A DNA stretch of 64,000 nt from Drosophila persimilis. Taxonomy: Eukaryota; Arthropoda; Insecta; Diptera; Drosophilidae. The notes below the pieces were generated by a model. That model made no database searches. It was not told where the DNA came from and saw nothing but the letters and a program-made list of their open reading frames with translations. The position numbers and the translations under genes are program-made. Positions 56,553 to 64,000 of this stretch are shown piece after piece (within the stretch, counting starts at the first letter, position 1; each line of letters opens with the position of its first letter). The stretch covers positions 1 through 64,000 of the forward strand of contig NW_020825332.1 of NCBI RefSeq assembly GCF_003286085.1, read 5' to 3'.

Positions 56553-57160
56553 GCAGCGGCAGCAATGCCACAAAATGATGAATTACATGGTAGTAATAGT
56601 AGTCGAAGAAACCCAGAGAACGGGCGCTACAAGGGGGTCGGAAAAGTCGTTTGAGAAGGGGTTACGAGGCGTGGAGGGGGGGGGGGGGAGGGGAGACCCC
56701 GACTAGCCACTGGGCAAGGCATCGTCAGACGTCAACTTAACTGAAATCAAATCGAATCAAGCTGAGAGTTTTCTTGCCGTCCCAGTCGCCAAAATGTCGC
56801 CGTCTGACATTTCTTGATTGTCAGCCTGACAGGTGGATGTCATGGAACGGCCGGGCGTATGGATGCGGGAAGGATGGATGGTGGCTGGGGGATGGGCTAC
56901 CGAAAGGGGGATGCCTGTGGCAGTGGGGGAATGTGTCTCGTGTCGTGTCGTCTCAGCTTGTCCGACAAATCAAAATGTTTCTGACAAACTTATTAAATGC
57001 TGAGGGGGAATTGGCCATGACAAAATAAAATGCTGTGCAATTTACCATCGAAGGTTGTTGAATGTTGAATGGAAACGGAAAATGTTTTGGGACAATGTTT
57101 TGGGAATCGTGGCTACATACAAACACATCGGGCTTATGTGAAATGCTCAACAGCGATTGA
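56100..57160. other. Non-coding stretch downstream of the promoter-like module
   Basis: A (CCCCCT)n run (56240-56265), (GA)n near 56431-56460, (CAG)n and poly-G (56678-56690). An 84-codon frame near 56774 is not supported. Confidence 0.5.
56521..56562. repeat. (CAG)n trinucleotide repeat
   Basis: Ten pure CAG followed by CGG-CAG interruptions. Confidence 0.95.
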
Positions 57161-57164
57161 AGCA

Positions 57165-57590
57165 CAGATTTCGATAATTATCGATAAAAGAAGCTGCTTA
57201 GAGTGGATGTAACATGATTTCAGCCATCGATCATGATAATCCTATAGAAATGATTGCTGCAGCTCCATATTTTGAAGCCATGTCTCTACGAATATGATAA
57301 ATGAATGTTTGAAGTAGATGTGACATCGATTAATGTGCAGAACGCATAGTTTTTGCCATCGATAACTATCGATCATGGCAGTTTTGGCAATGCAATGCTT
57401 TAAACAGTCTTATTTGAAGGATTTGTATCTACAAAAAGGATAAAGGAATGTTCAGAGGCTAATGATATCATTCTATCAATTACTTCGCTGCTATCGATTA
57501 GTTTCGATAGGTATTAGATAAAGTTTTGGACACTGACATGATACCGGATGGTTAATGCATAGATTTGGCCTATTATCGATTGCTGTACAA
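57165..57590. promoter_or_regulatory. CGATA/ATCGAT-rich island
   Basis: TTCGATAATTATCGATAAAA at 57169, CATCGATCATG, CATCGATTAATG, CATCGATAACTATCGATCAT near 57358, CTATCGATTAG and TTTCGATAGG near 57500, and TTATCGATTG near 57573. Candidate BEAF-32/DREF region. Confidence 0.4.
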
Positions 57591-57599
57591 TAAAATCTA

Positions 57600-58840
57600 T
57601 TAGCAGTGGCCCTTCTTTTCCTCCCTCAAACGCCATTTAATGGCAGCTTAGCTTTCTTACGCTTCACTTCCCTGTGGCCCATTCTTTTAGGCCCACTCCA
57701 ATCGGAGGAACATTAATCATGTCATGACAATATTCCTTTCCCCAAAACCCAACCATCTATGCTTTGGCTTAGGCAATCTTTGAGTGCGGCTTTGGTTTTG
57801 GCTTCTCTTCAATTGCCTTCGACAGTTTTTTCGTTATTAATTTATATTACGAGCCCAACCCGTACTTCAATCTGCAACTCCACCTCCGAATCTGACTTCA
57901 ATCTGGCAGCTCCACCCTCTGTCTTCGTCTTCGTCGTCGTAGTCGTCGTCGTCGTTCCAGTCGGTGGCCATAGACACTGCGCTCTGTTGACCATTTCAAT
58001 TGTGCATCAACTGCTTAGCGGCACATTAAGTGCCGCCGCAGTGGCCTATAAAGATAGATGGTGGAAGCCACACGGCGAGGGAGGGAGGCAGCGCCACACA
58101 GCAGAAGAAGCAACAGGAATATTAAGTATACGCAGCCGCGTGCTGTGTGGCATCAATCTTCATCTGGCGGGAATTGACAGAGGCAACTGCTGCTGCCGCT
58201 GCAGCACCGTTGAAGATTCATCTTGCCTCATGATGCTGCCGCTGCCGCTGCCACTGCCACTGCCACTGCCCTGAAGAGGCGACGACAACGCGTGCAACAG
58301 TTGAGGCTTCTTCTATTTTAAGTTAATTAGCAGCCAGAGAGATCTGTGAGCCATATAATAACCAAAATAAGTAAATGGGGGAAATGGGGGAAATAGGGGA
58401 AAAAGTCTGGCAGAAGACGGAGATTGAATGCGGATTTTCCGTGAGTTTTCGCCCTGTCTTTGTGTTTTGCTTGGAAATTTCATTTGCCAAATTGAATTTC
58501 AACCTGCAAAAGCGAAAAACTTGGTCTAAGCCCAAACGAAGAGACAGCCACCGATGGGCCAGGAATCGTGGATAGGGAATGGGGAAAGGGGAGACGGAGA
58601 AAAGAGGAGAATCAGTGAAAGCTTAAGTAACCAAAAAGCGCAAAAGTAAACTAGTCTACAAAAAAAAATAAAGAAAGGAAAGGAGCAGTAGGGGATGGAG
58701 TAGACTAAGGGACGGTGACGGTGACTGGTGACTGGTGATGAGACCCCACCGTTCGTGAAAGTGTAATCGCAAATCGGAGATGACATCCCGGGAAAGTTGG
58801 GAAGGGCATAAGATCAACGAAAATGTCTAAAAATGCATTA
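57600..58840. other. Non-coding stretch, one repeat-driven ORF
   Basis: A 171-codon frame from ATG 57759 begins like a signal peptide (MLWLRQSLSAALVLASLQLP) but then runs through (GTC)n and (CTGCCG)n repeats and ends in an LP repeat. It is treated as spurious. The rest is unique or purine-rich. Confidence 0.45.
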
Positions 58841-58849
58841 AATATGAAT

Positions 58850-59100
58850 AAAGGCAAATATTTTCGATTTTCGATCAAAATCCACTTGAAATCGATTATG
58901 TCGAATTTCTAATCTGGGAATAAGCTTCAATGCCAATATACCCTATTCTCTTCCAAAAATATCGATAAATGTACAACTTATCGATAATTTCTATAAATGT
59001 TTTATGAGAAACGATTGCAATCGTATTTTTAATTCTCTAAAATTATCAATAGTATCGATATATGTGCAAAATATATCGAACAAGTCGATAATTGCAATTT
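58850..59100. promoter_or_regulatory. CGATA/TATCGATA-rich island
   Basis: TATCGATA cores near 58961, 58979 and 59053, plus TTTCGAT, ATCGAT and GTCGATAATT words within 250 bp. Confidence 0.4.
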
Positions 59101-59490
59101 TTTTAGTGGCTTTAGAAAGAGAAAATGCAGACAAAAGTATTTCTCAATAGTCCCTCTCCGTATCAACGATATTTGTATCTCCGATATATATGCCCCATGC
59201 ATTCGCCCATCTCTAATGCCCAGCGAAAAGAAAGCAAACACAACCCACAAAAGACGGCGAAGAGGAGACAAACATCTAAGGGAAATCTGCTGCCGCATAA
59301 TGTGATAATAAAAATCTTTTATTTGTCATTCGTCGTCGTCCTCGTCCTTTGTCTTCCTGGCAGTCAAGCAGGCAGGCAGGAAGGCATCCTTCTGCTTCGT
59401 CCTCCATCCTCATTTGGGGATGTGTGTAGTTCTGGTTGAGGCTTAGAGACTCCTGTCTACTGCCTGTTTTTCTCCGGCCATAAAGCTTCC

Positions 59491-59524
59491 ACACACACAC
59501 ACACACACCACACACACACACACA
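59491..59524. repeat. (CA)n microsatellite
   Basis: CA run with one CC interruption. Confidence 0.95.
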
Positions 59525-59557
59525 CTCATAAATCTTATCAGCGGCTGCAGTTGCTGC

Positions 59558-59590
<33 letters not shown>
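59558..59590. repeat. (CTG)n trinucleotide repeat
   Basis: About eleven CTG triplets. Confidence 0.95.
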
Positions 59591-59591
<1 letters not shown>

Positions 59592-59709
59592 TCACAAATT
59601 TGACATCGGGGCACCGGCACTCACTTAGAGGAGATGCCTAATTCCCGACTCGTGCGTTGTGTTTGCCTTCAAATTAATAGCCCGAAAGTCGCTTGCTTCC
59701 CCTTCCACG

Positions 59710-59739
<30 letters not shown>
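59710..59739. repeat. Poly-C homopolymer, 30 bases
   Basis: The longest of three poly-C tracts in the window. Confidence 0.9.
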
Positions 59740-59741
<2 letters not shown>

Positions 59742-59860
59742 GCCACTGGCATTGCGTGTGCCTTACTTTTACTTAACGCTGCTCACGTTCCAAGTTATTC
59801 TCATGCCACAAAATCCCCCCAACCCCCAACGCCATCCATGGAGTCCCCTCCGCTCCGCTT

Positions 59861-59883
59861 TCCATTCCATTCCATTCCATTCC
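59861..59883. repeat. (CCATT)n pentanucleotide repeat
   Basis: Four tandem CCATT units. Confidence 0.9.
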
Positions 59884-60139
59884 TCATTTCTCTTCCTGTT
59901 TGCGCTGTCAACGGCTAAAACTTTAACAGCCCTCAACTTCCATTTCCATTTTCCTTTCAGATGTTAGGGGGTTGTGGCATTAGAGGTTGGGGCTGGGGCT
60001 GGGGTTGGGGTTGGGGTCGGGGGCGTAAAGGCAAATTGAAGGGTGACTTATTGCAACTCCGAATGAGTTGTCATTTGGGTTTTCTCATTTCGCTCGACTC
60101 CATCCATGTCTTGACCATGTCCCTGTCTCTGGCTCTGTC

Positions 60140-60141
60140 CA

Positions 60142-60180
<39 letters not shown>
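60140..60180. repeat. (CCCTGT)n hexanucleotide repeat
   Basis: Six to seven tandem CCCTGT units. Confidence 0.95.
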
Positions 60181-60774
60181 ACGTATATCCTTTATCCTCC
60201 AAAATGGAGTTGGGAATCGATATTTCTGAAGCTGTCCTGTCATCGCGCTGTTATCCACTCACGTTTCGGGCCAAATGGCAAAAAGCAGTCGAAAGACAAA
60301 AGAACATGGCAGAATCGAAGTCCAAATGGGGAAAAGAGTTGAGAGATAGCGACTGAGAGATTGAGAGAATGGGGGAATGGGGCACAGAGTTGAATGAGAG
60401 AATGGACAGAGAATCAGGAAGGAATGTCAAGGAATTGGATTGAAAATTGTTGAGATCCGTTTGGTAAGAGTTTCAGGACAGCAAGGAAGGAAGGAAGGAA
60501 AGCAAATGGTTGGAAACTTTTTAGAAAATAAAAGGGAATTGAAGGCAAATCGAAATGGAAATTGAAGTTTTACTTGCTTACAGATGCAAGTTCTTATGGG
60601 AAGTCAATTGAGAAAAAAACGTCTAAAGTGACGATTTCTTAGGTCTGGAAAACATAATGAACGACTCTTGGCAAGAAATTAAATACTTTTAACCGAAATG
60701 GAGTGGTTTTCCAATGGAAGAACAGTTCCTTGACTTGGAATGCGCGCTGATTTAAGGTTGAACGTACAACCAAC

Positions 60775-60805
60775 AGAGGGGCACTGCCACATGACGCGTG
60801 GCAGC
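60775..60805 (+). repeat. 31-bp dispersed motif, diverged copy C
   Basis: Matches copy A at about 23 of 31 positions, best across CTGCCxCATGACGCG. CTGCCAC and GTGGCAG here also form 7-bp inverted arms. Confidence 0.4.
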
Positions 60806-63800
60806 GGAAACCCTTGCTGGAAAGTAATACGAACTGGTTTAATGGGGAATGACTTCTAACGGCCTATTATTGTATCCCCAACAAAAACTATAATCTCGAA
60901 TATCTCTTTTGTAGTGCAAAGTATTTTTAAACGATGATATTTTTGGGAAATACTCGTAATTTTCATTCATTTTCTTGTCTTCTTGCTGTGTCTTTTGTAA
61001 TTTGTAAAATTCCTCGAAGAACAAATCCCCCAAAGCATGTTCGAACAAAGCCATCCCCAAGTCTATTCCTATTTTAAGAATAATATAATTCTCACTAAAT
61101 CCCAAAAATTTTTGGGATCAGTTCCGTTTTTTTTTTTTTGGTTGTTGAAATATGCTCGAATTTTTCAATATTTGCACGTAAATCGTTTGTGTTTCTTGTT
61201 AGTGTTTTTTAGTGGCAGCGATTATCCGCGTGATTAGCTCTAAAAATACAAAAGAGTCGCGTCTAGGGTCTCGGAACAGAAGCCAGAAGCCAGAAAGAAG
61301 GCCAAAGCATTTTCGTGTCGAAAATGTTGTAGAAATAAAGCCAAAAAGGCTTTCGCATTTCCGGCGCCAGCTAAAAATATTTTGACGTCTTTCTTCGGTG
61401 GAGCAGGAGCAGGGGACGAAGAGGGGGGGGGGTGCCTGAAGATGGGGACTTTTTCTTTTTTTGCAAAATGCGTCTGACGTTGGAAAATGTGTCTCTCTGT
61501 GTGCGTGTGTTTCTTTATGCAACGCCCCAAAATATGGCAGCAGCAGTATTCATAGAAATATACATCAAGAAGCAGTCCGTCATTTGTTTTCTGTTCGTAT
61601 TTGGTCTGTGATATCTTCTGGGGTATCGCTTGGTTCCGTCCCCTCCTTTTGGACTGCGGGTCCGTCCCCTCTGTAGCGATTGTACCGTGGTCCGATAGTC
61701 CATTGAGGCCTGTGCGTCATTGTTGGCCTACATTGAACGCAAATCTCCTATAAAAACAAACAAGGAAGAAATGCTTGGAAGAACCCAATGAAACCGCACT
61801 GGGAATGCCCTGAAATGGTGGGATAGACCTAAGAATTGTTGGATACGCCAATCTATCTTGAAGTTCCATATATATCTCCGATAATCCCCTTTGTACGATC
61901 CTTATTTCTCCCTCAGAAAAGATTCTCAAGAATCGTATTGCATAAAAAACATTTCAGAATAGATCTTAAGGATCTTAAGGCACTCGAGAGAGAGAGAGGG
62001 AGACGAAAGAATTATATTTTGTACAGATCTATTTCAGAAAGAGGATCGATCTATGAGCTGTAACAGAATTTAGGAAGCTTAAGGGAGGGTATCCCTTAAG
62101 CATTCTGCAATCGAAAAAGTATTTGATGAAGATCCATTTCTAAAGAAAAAGTTTCTTCCTTTTCAGAATAAAAAAGGATTTTAAGGAATTCTCTGAGTAG
62201 ATGGGGAGTTGAACACGTTCTTTGATGGAATAGAATTCTTCTGCTTCGGTAGTTTTCACTGAAGTCTGGATTAATATGATATGATTAGAATCCTATAGGA
62301 TTATAATTTTGAATCTTGTTTGGAAAAGTAGAAATGGTTCTACGAAAAGTATTGAATATCTAACAACATGTGTACTCCAATTCAATTGTTCCTTCTTTTA
62401 CCACGGACAAAGCCTTCCCGAAAGCCAATACTCTCGCTCTCTGGCTTTGGTGGAAACGGAGAGAGTATCTTTGGGAGAAGCATCACAACTAATTGACTTA
62501 GTGGTGAGGGGGCAAAAACCATGATGACATGTTTTCGGATAAGACAAGCAGCAGCCGGATGGAGGGGGGCAGGGTGTCTGTGTCTGTCGATGGGGCAGGG
62601 GCTCGAAGGGCGGTAGAGGTGGTGGTGCTGGGGGGGAGGGGGGGTAAGGTTGTCTGGCGGTGGGGTGGGGTGTTGGCAAAAGAGGGGCGGCCGAAATGAG
62701 TGATTGCTGTTGGCAGGCGCGTGAGCAAAATATTCATAAGCATTCACAAGGCATTCGCATAATTCATTCATTCCAACACTCACACGAAGAGGGTGGTGGG
62801 GTTTCAGAGGGGAGTGGAGGGGAAAAGGGAGTATAAGTGTTGATGCTGAAAATTCTAAAGAAATTATATGCCATTATTGAATAAGTAAGTATTTATCTTT
62901 CAGATCTCTGGGGGTTGTATTCATTCCCATTCCGTTTCAGCCTTTTAAGGAGATCTTCTAAAATTGTCACACCATTCCGTTTGCCATTCATCTCTCTCGT
63001 TTCTAGTTTGGTTTTTTTTTTTCTTGCTAGTTTTGCAAATCTTTCAGTGTCACATGGTCTCTCATACCTTCGCAATTCCTTTCGCTTTTCCCCCGCTCAC
63101 TCTCTCGATGTGTGACTTTTCGTGACGTTTGTCGCAAATTTTTTGCGGTATTTTTGCAGCTCACAAATTGATGAATTGTTTGGATTGTTTTCTCGTGGGC
63201 GGAGAACCAGAAAAAAAAGAACAAATCATTGAATTTGTATTCACATTTAGCGTTGAGTCATCCACAACAGTGAAGAAGTGAATAATGAATGCAGTTGAAG
63301 GTGATTCGGGGACACGTTTGATCAGAGAATGGATGGATGGGGGACAACATCCAGTGGCAATGAACTGCTTAGAGAATGATGGAATCGAAACGGAAAGGAC
63401 GCGGAAATGGGAAGGCGTCGAGAGCGAAATGTGAGACGGAAGTGGAATCAAATGAAAGATTGGGAATGAAGGAATGGAATTGTAAAAAGCGAGTGGAAGA
63501 TTTGGAATGAAACTAAAGGAAAGAAGGGAAGCGTCAAATGAATATATTTCTAGTGGAATAAAAGAGTCATCAGCAGGTGGGATTATCCCAGAAATCGAAA
63601 TAAAGAACAATTAAAGGAATTTCAAATGAAACAATATCTTGCTGGAACAATAGAATGAAACAAAGGAATGAAACCGAATGATTAACAACAAATTGGAACA
63701 AAAGAAAAGGAACAAAGAAAACTGCCACTGGAACGGCACGTAAAATGAATCCTGCTACAGAATGAAATATTCGAAGAGTCACAGGAATTGAGTGACGGAT

Positions 63801-64000
63801 TGAATGAATGACTGAAAAATCAATCAACTGAACGCCTAATCGATGTATAAGGATATAAGAGACATTCCAATGGTGAAACTCTCGTGTTGCAGATCTCCAG
63901 GAAATCTTTCTGAATAGAGATTCAACTTCCTGCTTCCCCCCCGCTCGCTGTGACCCCTCTTTGTACGCGAACCCCCTCTTTCCCCCCTTCTCCCCCTCCT

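Larger units (their letters stand above)
59110..64000. other. Non-coding stretch, no gene seen
   Basis: Microsatellites (59.5-60.2 kb) and GGGGTT/GGGGCT runs (59988-60022) are followed by A/G-rich DNA. GAATGAAA-type words dominate 63300-63830. Copy C of the 31-bp motif is at 60775. No ORF is convincing. Confidence 0.5.

Noticed and set aside
57759..58274. 171-codon frame with signal-peptide-like start
   Set aside because: After the hydrophobic start it reads (GTC)n and (CTGCCG)n repeats and ends in Leu-Pro repeats.
1..64000. tRNA and known fly microRNA genes
   Set aside because: Looking for B-box GGTTCGANTCC and familiar mature microRNA sequences by eye gave no convincing hit; a covariance-model search was not possible.

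Overview
The window reads as Drosophila-type nuclear DNA. It has dense (GA)n, (GT)n and (CAG)n microsatellites, TCAGTT initiators, TATCGATA (DRE-type) sites, AAATACC/GGTATTT core-promoter motifs, AATAAA poly(A) signals, and no operon-like packing. The repeat load suggests, but does not prove, an obscura-group fly such as D. pseudoobscura. No rRNA, tRNA, CRISPR array or intact transposon was recognised.

Almost all of the 64 kb appears non-coding: intergenic DNA or one or more very long introns. Two compact intronless genes are supported. At 5857-6513 (+) a 218-residue protein has an acidic N-terminal half and a coiled coil, with overlapping poly(A) signals just after the stop. At 44839-45030 (+) a 63-residue protein very rich in Cys and His lies behind a TCAGTT initiator and a near-perfect RFX X-box, which suggests ciliary or sensory-neuron regulation. 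Seven weaker short coding candidates are listed with low confidence (22.4, 25.7, 38.8, 47.4, 48.2 and 49.7 kb as features; 7.05 kb as a finding only).

Region by region: 0-5.7 kb, non-coding with GA/GT repeats; 5.7-6.5 kb, coiled-coil gene; 6.6-22.4 kb, low-complexity DNA with a CGATA island (10.75-11.05 kb) and a degenerate ~133-bp tandem repeat (17.6-18.1 kb); 22.4-34.3 kb, more of the same with a CGATA island at 27 kb; 34.3-35 kb, a promoter or 5'-UTR-like stretch; 37-39.3 kb, small tandem duplications; 40.6-41.06 kb, CGATA island; 44-45.7 kb, Cys-rich gene followed by another initiator-bearing candidate first exon; 46.1-46.34 kb, a clean 20-bp tandem array; 47.4-50 kb, several short exon-like ORFs; 52.9-53.3 kb, a second locus of the ~133-bp repeat; 55.9-56.1 kb, a housekeeping-promoter-like motif module; 57.2-59.1 kb, two CGATA islands; 59.1-64 kb, microsatellites and purine-rich DNA.

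The most unusual unexplained structures are: a 31-bp sequence occurring three times about 18-20 kb apart with no homology in its flanks; the two loci of the ~133-bp repeat; the evenly scattered CGATA islands; and the X-box in front of the Cys/His-rich mini-gene. All calls come from reading the sequence only; no alignment or database search was run.
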